The translations under genes were made by a program, and so were the position numbers. The notes under the pieces were generated by a model. It was not told the origin of the DNA. It did no database searches and saw nothing but the letters and a program-made list of their open reading frames with translations. Below, piece after piece: positions 45,333 to 53,599 of a stretch of 62,854 nt of DNA (position 1 is its first letter; the number at the start of each line of letters is the position of its first letter). The DNA is from Pseudogemmobacter humi (lineage in GTDB: Bacteria > Pseudomonadota > Alphaproteobacteria > Rhodobacterales > Rhodobacteraceae), in the NCBI RefSeq assembly GCF_900609055.1, contig NZ_UXAW01000083.1:1-62854 (forward strand). The letters are read 5' to 3'.

Positions 45333-46504
45333 GCCTGGGGCGGGGGCGTGATCTGCCGCGCGCGCGCCGAGGCGAGGGTGTCGCGCAACTCGGATTCCAT
45401 CTTCTGCAATTCCTCCTCGGCCCGGGCGCGGCGCGCCTTGCCCTCATCGGCGATGGCGAGGCTTTCGTTGATCGTGGCGATCAGGGTGTCGTTCGCCTTC
45501 TTCACCGTCTCGATGTCGAAGACGCCACGCTCCATTTCCTCGCGCACGGTGCGGTTGGCCTCCTGGAGGTTCTTCGCATTCGCTTCCAGCAGTTCGTTGG
45601 TCAGATCATTGGCGCCGCGGATCGATTCCGCCGCCTCTTTCGAGCGCTGGATCGTCACCGCCTGGGCAAGCTGGGTTTCCCACAGGGGCACGGTGTTCAC
45701 CAGCGTCGAGTTGATCTTGGTGACCAGCGATTTGTCGTTCTCCTGCACGAGGCGAATGGAGGGCAGCGACTGCATCGTCACCTGGCGGGTGAGTTTCAGG
45801 TCATGCACCCGGCGCTCCAGATCGTCGCGGGCGGCGCGCAGGTCGCGCAGCTCCTGCGCCTTCAGCACCTTGTCGTTCTCGGGCGCGGCGGCCACTTCGG
45901 CCTCTTTCGCCGGGATGTCCTGCTCATCGGCCTGTTTCAGCCGCGCCTCGCCCGCGGCGATATAGAGGCCAAGCTCGTCGTAGAATTCCAGCGTACGGGC
46001 GTAGAGGATATCGAGCGACTTGATATCCTTCAGAAGTTTCGTCTCGTGGCCCAGCAGTTCCTGGGTCACCTTGTCGATCTGGCTCTGCACGTCCTCGTAT
46101 TTCGCGACGAAATCCGCAAAGGGCGCGGCGCGGCCCAAAAGGCGCTCCCACCATGAGGTTTCGCGGCGCAGATCCAGCTCGCTGGTGGAAAAGCCGCGGA
46201 TCGTGGTGACGATCTTCCTGAGGCTGTCGCCCGCCGGGCCGACATCCTTGTTCTTCACGTCCTGGAGCATTTCCTGGCTGATCACCTGCAATTCGGCCTG
46301 GGCGGACGAGCCGAAGGAGATGATCGACTGCGTGCTCGACAGATCCAGTTCCGCCATCCGGCGGCGGATTTCTCCGGCTTTTTCCGGTGCGGCGCGCTCC
46401 AGCGTCACGACCTCGCCCACCGGCTCGGGCAGGATCACCGCCGAGACTTTCTCGACCTCGCTCAGCAGGGCTTCGGCTTCGCTGCGGTTGGTGTCGTTCG
46501 CCAT
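45329..46504 (-). CDS. Toxic anion resistance protein TelA family
   Basis: 391 residues, wholly alpha-helical with long coiled coils; SSTQSIISFGSSAQAELQVISQEMLQDVKNKDVGPAGDSLRKIVTTIRGF and WWERLLGR are family hallmarks, as is LKLTRQVTMQSLPSIRLVQENDKSLVTKI. TelA/KlaA proteins were named for tellurite resistance, and B. subtilis YaaN and YceH belong here; the biochemical role is unknown. Starts 10 bases after xpaC; overlaps the DUF2927 gene by 4 bases. Confidence 0.92.
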   Translation of the reverse strand: MANDTNRSEAEALLSEVEKVSAVILPEPVGEVVTLERAAPEKAGEIRRRMAELDLSSTQSIISFGSSAQAELQVISQEMLQDVKNKDVGPAGDSLRKIVTTIRGFSTSELDLRRETSWWERLLGRAAPFADFVAKYEDVQSQIDKVTQELLGHETKLLKDIKSLDILYARTLEFYDELGLYIAAGEARLKQADEQDIPAKEAEVAAAPENDKVLKAQELRDLRAARDDLERRVHDLKLTRQVTMQSLPSIRLVQENDKSLVTKINSTLVNTVPLWETQLAQAVTIQRSKEAAESIRGANDLTNELLEANAKNLQEANRTVREEMERGVFDIETVKKANDTLIATINESLAIADEGKARRARAEEELQKMESELRDTLASARARQITPPPQA

Positions 46505-46514
46505 GATACTGGTC

Positions 46515-47417
46515 TCACACTTGGGGCGGAGTGGTGCCGCGGGTGGGGGTCTCGGCCTTCAGCCGGTCGCGCAGGACCGCGATCTCCACGTCGAGCTGAT
46601 CGCGGTCGTTGCCGAGCAGCTTTTCCGAGCGCCCGGCGAAGGTGGTTTCAAGATCGCTCAGCAGCGTCTCGTAATCGGCGCGGGCCTTCGGATCGCGGTT
46701 CGCGGCCCAGAGACCCGCGAATTTGATCGTCGCGTCGCGCGCGCCCTCAAGATAGACCGAGAGATATTTGCGCGCCGCGGTCAGATCGCCGGGATCTTCC
46801 TCGACCCGGCGAAACAGGGCGCGGGCCTCGCTGGCGAAACGCTCGACCCGGGCTTCCAGCTGGCGGTCGCGGGTGCGCAGGATCGCGTCCTTCATCTGCG
46901 CCAGAACCTGCTCGGCCCCGGCGATGGCGCGGGCGACGCGGTCGGTCTGGAAGCGGTCGATCCCCTCCATCCCCTTGTCGCGCATGGGGTCCAGCCCGAA
47001 GGCGCCCAGATGCAGCGCCGCGCCGGCAAGGGCGTAGAGCGCGGGGTAAACCGAGACGCCATGCGCGATCAGCCCGCCGGTGAACAAAGCCGCCCCGGTG
47101 GCCACCGCCCCGAACAGGATGCGCGGAATCGCCGGGCGGCGGGCGAGGCGGCGGGCGTCGAATGCCGCGCGGGCGCGCATCCCCTCGCGCGTGAGCCAGG
47201 CCGAAAGCACCAGCATTCCCCCGGCGGCAAGACCCATCAGCATCTCGGCCGGGGTGCCGCGAAAGGCGGGGAACAGGAAGGCGAAGGCGGTCAGGAACAG
47301 GATGCGCGCGCGCCAGAGCCCTTTGGGCTTCTCATCGCCCGGGGCCGCGCGGGGGACGGGTGTGTCGTTGCCGGTGGGGTCGGGGCTGAATTTGCCGCCA
47401 AAGCGCCTTGACGCCAT
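46515..47417 (-). CDS. XpaC-family membrane protein (5-bromo-4-chloroindolyl phosphate hydrolysis family)
   Basis: 300 residues. A charged N-terminus, two hydrophobic hairpins (about 37-75 and 100-140), then a helical soluble domain (RFQTDRVARAIAGAEQVLAQMKDAILRTRDRQLEARVERF ... RKYLSVYLEGARDATIKFAGL). This is the XpaC pattern; XpaC genes commonly precede telA-type genes, as in B. subtilis xpaC-yaaN. The ATG shares its A with the stop of a 27-codon gene upstream (TGATG), pointing to translational coupling. Confidence 0.85.
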   Translation of the reverse strand: MASRRFGGKFSPDPTGNDTPVPRAAPGDEKPKGLWRARILFLTAFAFLFPAFRGTPAEMLMGLAAGGMLVLSAWLTREGMRARAAFDARRLARRPAIPRILFGAVATGAALFTGGLIAHGVSVYPALYALAGAALHLGAFGLDPMRDKGMEGIDRFQTDRVARAIAGAEQVLAQMKDAILRTRDRQLEARVERFASEARALFRRVEEDPGDLTAARKYLSVYLEGARDATIKFAGLWAANRDPKARADYETLLSDLETTFAGRSEKLLGNDRDQLDVEIAVLRDRLKAETPTRGTTPPQV

Positions 47418-47500
47418 CAGATGCCCCCCGAACCGGCGACGTAGAAAACCAGCGCCACCAGAAGCGCCAGCGAGAGGGTGCGAAGGCCGGATTCGGACAT
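47417..47500 (-). CDS. 27-residue membrane peptide coupled to xpaC
   Basis: ATG at 47498-47500 and TGA at 47417-47419; 27 residues: a short polar start (MSESGLRT), a hydrophobic stretch LSLALLVALVFYVAGSG, and end GGI. GGAG (47506-47509) lies five bases before the ATG. The stop overlaps the xpaC start as TGATG. The size, membrane segment, ribosome site and coupling support a real single-pass peptide; its role is unknown. It may be a subunit of the XpaC complex or a leader that sets xpaC translation. Confidence 0.7.
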   Translation of the reverse strand: MSESGLRTLSLALLVALVFYVAGSGGI

Positions 47501-47613
47501 GGATGCTCCGCCACGGTCGGTTTCCCTGCGATCCTAGCGAATGGGCCGCAGGCTTGCCAGCGCGAGCGCTGCGGCATGGCGGGAATTTTCCATCTTCCCG
47601 CCATATGCCGCCA

Positions 47614-49050
47614 TCAGCCGCGGCTGCGCGGCGGCCGTTTCAGCTTGCCGCCCTGCGGTGCGCGCGAGGGCGCGGGTTTCACGCCGCCGTCCCCGGTGGC
47701 AGGCTTGCCGCTGCCCGTCCTGCCGGAAGCCGTCTTGCCGGCGGGTTTTGCGGCGGCTTTGCCCTTAAGGGCGGCGGCGCTGCGCGCCGGTTTGCCGCGC
47801 GCGGCCTCGGGGGGCGTGGCAGTGCCCGGTCCGGAGCGGGCTGTGGCGGCCGGAGCCGCCCTTTTTGCCGCGGGCGCCGCCGCGCGCCGTGCGGAGGTCG
47901 CAGGTTTCCCGCCGCGCGGTGAGGGAGCCTCGTCCTGTTTTGCCTTCGCGGCAAGGCGAGGGGCCCTGGCCGGGGAGGCGGTCTTTCCCGCGGTTCGCAC
48001 CGCCGCGCCGCCGCGCGGAGGCAGAGCCTCGTCCGGCCTCGACCTGGGGGCGGTGCGCGAGGTAGTGGCGGGTTTCGCAGCCCCCGAAGCGGCGGCGCCG
48101 GTGCCGGTGCGCGGTTTGACCCGGGGGCCGGGGCGCGGTGTGGTGGCCTCTTTCCAGGCGGCGGAGAGCGCCTCGACCCCGGCGCCGGATTTCGTCACGG
48201 CGCGGCTGCCGGGCTTCGTTGCGGGTTTCGCGGCAGGTTTGCGGGCGGGCGATCTGGCGGCGGCGCGGGGGGCGGGTCCGGTATCGGGTCCGTCATCGGA
48301 TCCGGTCTCGCCGAGCTGGTCGCGCAGCACGCGGGCCTTGATCTCCTCGACCTGGCCGGGTTCCAGCTCGCCCAGCCGGAACGGGCCGTAAGACACCCGG
48401 ATCAGCCGGTTCACGTAAAGCCCGACCGCCGACATCGCCCGGCGGATCTCGCGGTTCCGGCCCTCGCGCAGGCCCACGGTCAGCCAGGCGTTGGCGCCCT
48501 GCTGGCGGTCGATGGTGACCTGCATCGGCTTGAACCGCTCTCCCTCGATGGTGATGCCGTCGCGCAGGGGCTGGAGTTTCGGGTCGTTCACCTCACCATT
48601 CACCCGCACCCGGTATTTGCGCAGCCAGCCGGTCGAGGGCAGCTCCAGCCGCCGCTTGAGTTCGCCGTCGTTGGTGAGCAGCAGGAGCCCCTCGGAATTG
48701 AGATCGAGCCGGCCGACCGACATGACGCGGGGCATATCCTCGGGCAGATGGTCGAAAACCGTGTCGCGGCCCTTTTCATCCGAGGCCGATGTCACCAGCC
48801 CCTCGGGCTTGTAGTAGAGCCAGAGCCGCGTGGGCTCGGCCTGCGGCAGCGGCTTGCCGGAAACCACGATCCGGTCGGCATCGGTCACGTTCAGCGCCGG
48901 GCTCGCGATCACCTTGCCGTTGACGCTGACCTCGCCCATCTCGATCAGCCGCTCGGCCTCGCGGCGGGAGGCGATGCCGCGGCGCGACAGCAGCTTGGCG
49001 ATGCGTTCGCCTTCGGGGGTGGCCTGAGCCTGCTTGTCTTTCGGCGCCAT
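47614..49050 (-). CDS. RNA pseudouridine synthase (RluB/RsuA family) with long basic tail
   Basis: 478 residues. N-terminal S4 RNA-binding domain (about 15-65, RIAKLLSRRGIASRREAERLIEMGEVSVNG), catalytic domain with Asp in GRLDLNSEGLLLLT (about 114-127), and REGRNREIRRAM. The core ends near residue 250; the remaining 225 residues are a disordered Ala/Pro/Lys/Arg/Gly tail. The likely target is 23S rRNA (RluB site), but RsuA-type activity cannot be excluded. Confidence 0.9.
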   Translation of the reverse strand: MAPKDKQAQATPEGERIAKLLSRRGIASRREAERLIEMGEVSVNGKVIASPALNVTDADRIVVSGKPLPQAEPTRLWLYYKPEGLVTSASDEKGRDTVFDHLPEDMPRVMSVGRLDLNSEGLLLLTNDGELKRRLELPSTGWLRKYRVRVNGEVNDPKLQPLRDGITIEGERFKPMQVTIDRQQGANAWLTVGLREGRNREIRRAMSAVGLYVNRLIRVSYGPFRLGELEPGQVEEIKARVLRDQLGETGSDDGPDTGPAPRAAARSPARKPAAKPATKPGSRAVTKSGAGVEALSAAWKEATTPRPGPRVKPRTGTGAAASGAAKPATTSRTAPRSRPDEALPPRGGAAVRTAGKTASPARAPRLAAKAKQDEAPSPRGGKPATSARRAAAPAAKRAAPAATARSGPGTATPPEAARGKPARSAAALKGKAAAKPAGKTASGRTGSGKPATGDGGVKPAPSRAPQGGKLKRPPRSRG

Positions 49051-49081
49051 AGTCGTGATCCTCGGCGCGGGGTGGCCAGCC

Positions 49082-49133
49082 CCGGGGGCCTTCTGCCCCC
49101 GGACCCCCGAGAGTATTTAAATCAGGGTGAAAG
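49082..49133. repeat. GC hairpin plus palindromic-repeat half copy in front of a deaminase gene
   Basis: CCGGGGGCC-TTC-TGCCCCCGG hairpin (49082-49102), then an arm GAGTATTT-AAATCA-GGG-TGAAAG (49106-49131) that runs up to the deaminase start region. Confidence 0.7.
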
Positions 49134-49144
49134 GGCAATCTGCC

Positions 49145-49594
49145 GTGGCGTTCCGGTCTTTCATGGAGATTGCGCTTGCGGAGGCGCGGGCGGCCGGAGA
49201 GCGGGGCGAGGTGCCGGTCGGGGCGGCGCTGATCTCGCCCCGGGGCAAGGTGGTGGCGCGGGCGGGGAACCGGACGCGCGAGCTGAGCGATCCGACCGCG
49301 CATGCCGAGATTCTGGCGATAAGGGCGGGATGCGCGGCGCTCGGGTCCGAGCGGCTGCCGGGCCATGTGCTTTACGTCACGCTGGAGCCCTGCCCGATGT
49401 GCGCCCATGCGATCTCGGCCGCGCGGATCGCCCGCCTGGTCTATGGCGCGGAGGATCCGAAATCCGGCGGCGTGGCGGCGGGCGCGCGGGTGTTCTCGCA
49501 TCCGCAATGCCACCACGCCCCCGAGGTCGTGGACGGGATCGGGGCGCCGGAAGCGGCGCGGATCCTGCGCGATTTCTTCGCCGGGCGGCGCTGA
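49145..49594 (+). CDS. tadA: tRNA-specific adenosine deaminase (TadA-like)
   Basis: About 149 residues from GTG 49145 (MAFRSFMEIALAEARAAGERGEVPVGA). Zinc-site motifs HAE (53-55) and PCPMC (Cys83, Cys86) are complete; the SHPQCHHAPEVVDGI region is typical of TadA, which makes inosine in tRNA-Arg(ACG). Other starts are ATG 49163 and GTG 49127; the last lies in the repeat arm. Convergent with the CBS gene. Confidence 0.88.
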   Translation: MAFRSFMEIALAEARAAGERGEVPVGAALISPRGKVVARAGNRTRELSDPTAHAEILAIRAGCAALGSERLPGHVLYVTLEPCPMCAHAISAARIARLVYGAEDPKSGGVAAGARVFSHPQCHHAPEVVDGIGAPEAARILRDFFAGRR

Positions 49595-49610
49595 GGATCA
49601 GGCCGGCGGG

Positions 49611-50036
49611 TCAGGCCGAGGGGCCGCGCAATTCGCGGAAACGCTCATACATGACGCGGTATTCCGCCGGAATGTCGCGCACCGACAGAAGCCCGGTGCA
49701 GGTGCCCGCAGCATCGACCACCGGCAGATGGCGGAAATGCCCGGCCTCCATCCTGGCGATGGCCTCGGCCAGCGGATCGTCCTCGTGCACGGTGACGGGA
49801 TCCGGGGTCATCGTCTCGGCCACTTTGGCGCCGTCGGGCGCGCGGCCCTGGCCCACCACCTTGCGCAACACGTCGCGCTCGGACAAGAGCCCGACGAGGC
49901 GGCTGCCGTCGATCACCACCAGTGCGCCGATGTCGAACTGTTCGAGGATTTCCGCCGCCTCGCGGATGCTGGCCCAGGGGGCGACGGCGGGAACTGCGCG
50001 GCCGGCGATGACGTTTTTGACCGAACGGATCAGCAT
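49611..50036 (-). CDS. CBS-domain pair protein
   Basis: 141 residues made of two CBS domains (about 10-60: DIGALVVIDGSRLVGLLSERDVLRKV; about 75-130: TVHEDDPLAEAIARMEAGHFRHLPVVDAAGTCTGLLSVRDI). Such stand-alone proteins bind adenosyl nucleotides and sense energy state; the target is unknown. It lies 31 bases after the UPF0173 hydrolase gene in the same direction. Confidence 0.9.
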   Translation of the reverse strand: MLIRSVKNVIAGRAVPAVAPWASIREAAEILEQFDIGALVVIDGSRLVGLLSERDVLRKVVGQGRAPDGAKVAETMTPDPVTVHEDDPLAEAIARMEAGHFRHLPVVDAAGTCTGLLSVRDIPAEYRVMYERFRELRGPSA

Positions 50037-50067
50037 GGAACACCTGTGTTGTGGGGCAGGGGGAAGG

Positions 50068-50763
50068 TCAGAAGCCGATCGGCTCCAGCACCTCGGGCTC
50101 GATCACCTCAATGCCGGGCGGCAGGCCCGCGCGCAGGGCGTCGGCGGTTTGCGCGAGGATCGGGAAGGTGCGGTAATGGCAGGGAATCACCCAGCGGAAG
50201 TTGAAATATTTCCGCGCGGCCCAGGCGGCGCGCTCCATATCCATCGTGTAATGGCCGCCGCAGGAGAGGATGCCGATCTCGGGCTGGTGCAGTTCCGCCA
50301 TCCAGGCCATGTCGGCCATGATATCGGTATCGCCCGAGACATAGATCGTGCGGCCCTCGCCGCGGATCATGAAGCCCGCGGCCGATCCCGCGGGCAAAAG
50401 CGCGCCGCCGCCGAAATCGACTGAGGCCGAATGGCTGGCGTTGACCATGGTCACCTTCGCGCCGCCGCAGTCGATGGTGCCACCCTTGCCGAAGCCGGTC
50501 GTTTGCGCGCCCTGGCCGCCCAGCCAGGTGGCGAGTTCATGGATACAGGCGACCGGAACGCCCAGCTCCTGCGACAAAGCCGCCGCATCCGAGGCGTGAT
50601 CACCATGGGCATGGGTCAGCAGGATATGGGTCGCGCCTGCCACCGCCTCGGCCCGCCGCGCCTCGGGGAACATCGGATTTCCGGTGAGCCAGGGGTCGAT
50701 CAGCAGCACCGCCTGTTCGATCTCGATGCGGAAACCGGAATGGCCAAGCCAGGTGATCTTCAT
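50068..50763 (-). CDS. Metal-dependent hydrolase, UPF0173 (MBL fold)
   Basis: 231 residues. KITWLGHSGFRIE start, metal motif LLTHAHGDHASD (HxHxDH), VSGDTDIMADM and the C-terminal IPCHYRTFP. This is the UPF0173 group of metallo-beta-lactamase-fold hydrolases, whose substrate is not established. The ATG at 50761-50763 matches the family start; the longer open frame upstream is antisense to gatC. Confidence 0.92.
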   Translation of the reverse strand: MKITWLGHSGFRIEIEQAVLLIDPWLTGNPMFPEARRAEAVAGATHILLTHAHGDHASDAAALSQELGVPVACIHELATWLGGQGAQTTGFGKGGTIDCGGAKVTMVNASHSASVDFGGGALLPAGSAAGFMIRGEGRTIYVSGDTDIMADMAWMAELHQPEIGILSCGGHYTMDMERAAWAARKYFNFRWVIPCHYRTFPILAQTADALRAGLPPGIEVIEPEVLEPIGF

Positions 50764-50875
50764 CGCCGTTTCTCCCGTTCTTAATTCGTGCGGCGGCACT
50801 TTAGCGGCCGAATGTGACAGGATGCCAGCCGATTCCGAACCGTCCGGTCTGGAATCGCGCCCGCCTGCGCTTTGG

Positions 50876-50909
50876 GCTTCATCCTGACCCAAATACCCCC
50901 GCCGGAGGC
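50876..50909 (-). repeat. Palindromic-repeat family, half copy
   Basis: GCTTCATCCTGACCC-AAATACCCCC followed by GCCGGAGGC, as at 20154. Lies in the 234-base divergent gap between the UPF0173 gene and gatC. Confidence 0.75.
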
Positions 50910-50997
50910 GCAGGCCGGCCCCGGCGCGCGCCGCCGGTGCCTTGCGCGCCGGGGCAGCGGCGGCTAAACGGGGCCAAAGAGTCAGAGGGTCTTTCCC

Positions 50998-51285
50998 ATG
51001 TCGATCGACACCGATACCGCGCGGAAAGTGGCGAAACTCGCCCGCATCCGGGTGGAGGAAGCCGCGCTGCCGGAGCTTGCGCGCGAGCTGTCCGGCATCC
51101 TCACCTTCATGGAACAGCTGAACGAGGTCGATGTGACCGGCATCGAGCCGATGGTCTCGGTCACGCCGATGCGCCTGCGCCGCCGCGCGGATGTCGTCAC
51201 CGACGGCGGCATCCAGGCCGAGGTCCTGAAAAACGCCCCCCTCGCGCGCGAGGGCTTCTTTGCCGTGCCGAAGGTGGTGGAATGA
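50998..51285 (+). CDS. gatC: Aspartyl/glutamyl-tRNA amidotransferase subunit C
   Basis: 95 residues, the usual size. [40 protein letters not shown] and the C-terminal [20 protein letters not shown] are family marks. It stabilises GatA in the GatCAB complex. Stop overlaps the gatA ATG (ATGA). Confidence 0.95.
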   Translation: MSIDTDTARKVAKLARIRVEEAALPELARELSGILTFMEQLNEVDVTGIEPMVSVTPMRLRRRADVVTDGGIQAEVLKNAPLAREGFFAVPKVVE

Positions 51286-52769
51286 GCGCCGGATCCGCAA
51301 ATACCTGGACGATCGAAAAGGCGCGCGATGCGCTGCGCAAGGGCGAGATTTCCGCCGTCGATCTGACCATGGCCTGCCTCACCGCGATGGATGCGGGCGC
51401 GCCGCTCGGCGCCTTCGTCCACAAGACGCCCGAGATCGCGCTGGATCAGGCCCGCGCGGCGGATCAGCGGCTGAAGGCGGGCGATGCGCCGTCTTTGTGC
51501 GGCATCCCTCTGGGGATCAAGGATCTGTTCTGCACCAAAGGCGTGAACAGCCAGGCGGCCTCGGGCATCCTGAACGGGTTTAAGCCGGAATACGAATCCA
51601 CCGTCACGACGAAGCTGTTCGCGGATGGCGCGGTGATGCTCGGCAAGCTGAACATGGACGAATTCGCCATGGGCTCGTCGAATGAGACCTCGGTCTACGG
51701 CCCCGCGGTGAACCCCTGGAAGGTGGACGAGCGCAAGCTGACCCCGGGCGGCTCTTCGGGCGGCTCGGCGGCGGCGGTGGCGGGGGATCTCTGCCTTGCC
51801 GCGACCGGCACCGACACCGGCGGCTCGATCCGCCAGCCCGCGGCCTTCACCGGGATCGTGGGCATCAAGCCGACCTATGGCCGGGTCTCCCGCTGGGGGA
51901 TCATCGCGTTTGCGTCCAGCCTCGACCAGGCCGGGCCGATGACCAAATCGGTGCGCGACGCCGCGATCTTCCTGCAAAGCATGGCGGGGCACGATCCGAA
52001 GGATTCGACCAGCGCCGAAATCGCGGTGCCGGATTTCGAGGCCGCGCTGACTGGCGACATCCGCGGGAAAGTGATCGGCATCCCGAAGGAATACCGGCTC
52101 GACGGTATCCCGGCCGAGATCGACGCGCTCTGGCAGCAGGGCATCGACATGCTGAAGGACGCGGGCGCCGAGGTCCGCGAGATCAGCCTGCCGCATACGA
52201 AATACGCGCTGCCCGCCTATTACGTGATCGCCCCGGCCGAGGCGTCCTCGAACCTCGCGCGCTACGACGGAGTGCGCTACGGCCACCGGGCGAAACTCGC
52301 CCAGGGCGACGGCATCACCGAAATGTATGAAAAGACCCGCGCCGAGGGCTTCGGCAAAGAGGTCCAGCGCCGGATCATGATCGGCACCTATGTGCTGTCC
52401 GCGGGCTTCTACGACGCCTATTACAACCGCGCCCGCCGGGTCCGCGCGCTGATCAAACGCGATTTCGAGACCGTGTTTGCCGAAGGGGTGGACGCGATCC
52501 TGACGCCCGCCACGCCGTCGGCGGCCTTCGGTCTGGGCGAGATGGCCTCGGCCGATCCGGTCGAGATGTATCTCAACGATGTCTTCACCGTGACGGTGAA
52601 CCTTGCCGGTCTGCCCGGGGTCTCGGTTCCGGTGGGGCTGGACGCGAAAGGGCTGCCTCTGGGGCTGCAACTGATCGGCCGGCCCTGGGATGAGGGCGGG
52701 CTTCTCAATCACGCCTATGTGCTGGAGCGTGCGGCTGGATTTGTAGCCAGGCCACAAAAATGGTGGTAA
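51282..52769 (+). CDS. gatA: Aspartyl/glutamyl-tRNA amidotransferase subunit A
   Basis: 495 residues, amidase-signature enzyme that frees ammonia from glutamine to convert mischarged Glu/Asp-tRNA. Catalytic Lys80 (GIKDLF), cis-Ser158 in [11 protein letters not shown] and nucleophile Ser182 in [10 protein letters not shown]. Coupled to gatC by a 4-base overlap. gatB is not in the window. A strong hairpin follows. Confidence 0.96.
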   Translation: MSAGSANTWTIEKARDALRKGEISAVDLTMACLTAMDAGAPLGAFVHKTPEIALDQARAADQRLKAGDAPSLCGIPLGIKDLFCTKGVNSQAASGILNGFKPEYESTVTTKLFADGAVMLGKLNMDEFAMGSSNETSVYGPAVNPWKVDERKLTPGGSSGGSAAAVAGDLCLAATGTDTGGSIRQPAAFTGIVGIKPTYGRVSRWGIIAFASSLDQAGPMTKSVRDAAIFLQSMAGHDPKDSTSAEIAVPDFEAALTGDIRGKVIGIPKEYRLDGIPAEIDALWQQGIDMLKDAGAEVREISLPHTKYALPAYYVIAPAEASSNLARYDGVRYGHRAKLAQGDGITEMYEKTRAEGFGKEVQRRIMIGTYVLSAGFYDAYYNRARRVRALIKRDFETVFAEGVDAILTPATPSAAFGLGEMASADPVEMYLNDVFTVTVNLAGLPGVSVPVGLDAKGLPLGLQLIGRPWDEGGLLNHAYVLERAAGFVARPQKWW

Positions 52770-52783
52770 CCGCCCTTTAAGAT

Positions 52784-52822
52784 GCGCCCCCGTGCGACAG
52801 CACGATTCGGGGCGCCTCTTTT
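52784..52822 (+). terminator. Intrinsic terminator after gatA
   Basis: Two-part stem: GCGCCCC/GGGGCGC outside and CGTGC/GCACG inside with a GACA loop and a 4-base bulge, followed by CTCTTTT. Confidence 0.82.
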
Positions 52823-52851
52823 GCGTGAGGCAGAGCTCTTTTGCGTGAGGC
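52816..52851 (+). repeat. Two 16-bp tandem direct repeats with duplicated ribosome site
   Basis: CTCTTTTGCGTGAGGC occurs at 52816-52831 and 52836-52851. Each has GTGAGG; the second copy serves the lipoprotein gene at 52856. The first copy overlaps the T tract of the gatA terminator. Confidence 0.85.
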
Positions 52852-52855
52852 GAAG

Positions 52856-53599
52856 ATGACCACCCGTTCCCTGGTTCTGTTGCTGATTCCGGCGCTGGCC
52901 GCCTGCACGCCCTCGGTCCCCGATTCCGGCGCCGGCGTGGGCTTTCAGGATTACAACAGCTATATCCGCAACACCTCGGTCCCGCCGCCCGCCGCCGCGC
53001 CGGTTTCCGTGGCACCCGCCACCGGCTTCGATCCCGCCGCCGCCGCCGCCGCGATCGACCGCGCCGAGGGCATCGCGCCCGCCGCCGCCGCTCCGGGGCA
53101 GGTCGTGATCGACACCGGAACCAGCGGCATGGGAAGCACCGGGGCCACCGGCACGCGGCCGCGCGGCAATGCCCCGGCCGGGATCCAGGAGCAGAACGGC
53201 GAGATGATCCACGCCAATCCGGGCATCTCGGACGAGAACGACTTCAACGCCGTCGCCGCGCGCGAGACCATCAAGAGCGACGCCGAGCGCATCGCCCGCA
53301 ACCGCTCGGAATATGTCGTGGTGCAGCCGAAGGATCTGCCGCAGCGCCCCGGCGATACCGGGCCGAATATCGTGGAATTCGCGCTGGCCACCACCCATGC
53401 GCCGGGCGTGCAGATGTATGACCGCGGCCGCGCCAGGGACGCGATGGCCGCCTGCGCGAAATTCGCCTCGCCCGATCTGGCGCAGCAGGAGTTCCTCGCC
53501 CGCGGCGGCCCGGACCGCGACCGGCTCGGTCTCGATCCCGATGGCGACGGCTTCGCCTGCGGCTGGGATCCGCGCCCGTTCCGCTCCGCGCTTCAGTGA
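52856..53599 (+). CDS. Lipoprotein with C-terminal excalibur-like calcium motif
   Basis: 247 residues. Signal peptide with lipobox LAAC (about 15-18), a long Ala/Pro/Gly-rich region, then a domain ending in the acidic motif LDPDGDGFACGWDPRPF, like the DxDxDGxxCE loop of excalibur domains. The family of the middle part is unknown. The stop overlaps the GTG start of the amidase gene, so the two are coupled. Confidence 0.75.
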   Translation: MTTRSLVLLLIPALAACTPSVPDSGAGVGFQDYNSYIRNTSVPPPAAAPVSVAPATGFDPAAAAAAIDRAEGIAPAAAAPGQVVIDTGTSGMGSTGATGTRPRGNAPAGIQEQNGEMIHANPGISDENDFNAVAARETIKSDAERIARNRSEYVVVQPKDLPQRPGDTGPNIVEFALATTHAPGVQMYDRGRARDAMAACAKFASPDLAQQEFLARGGPDRDRLGLDPDGDGFACGWDPRPFRSALQ

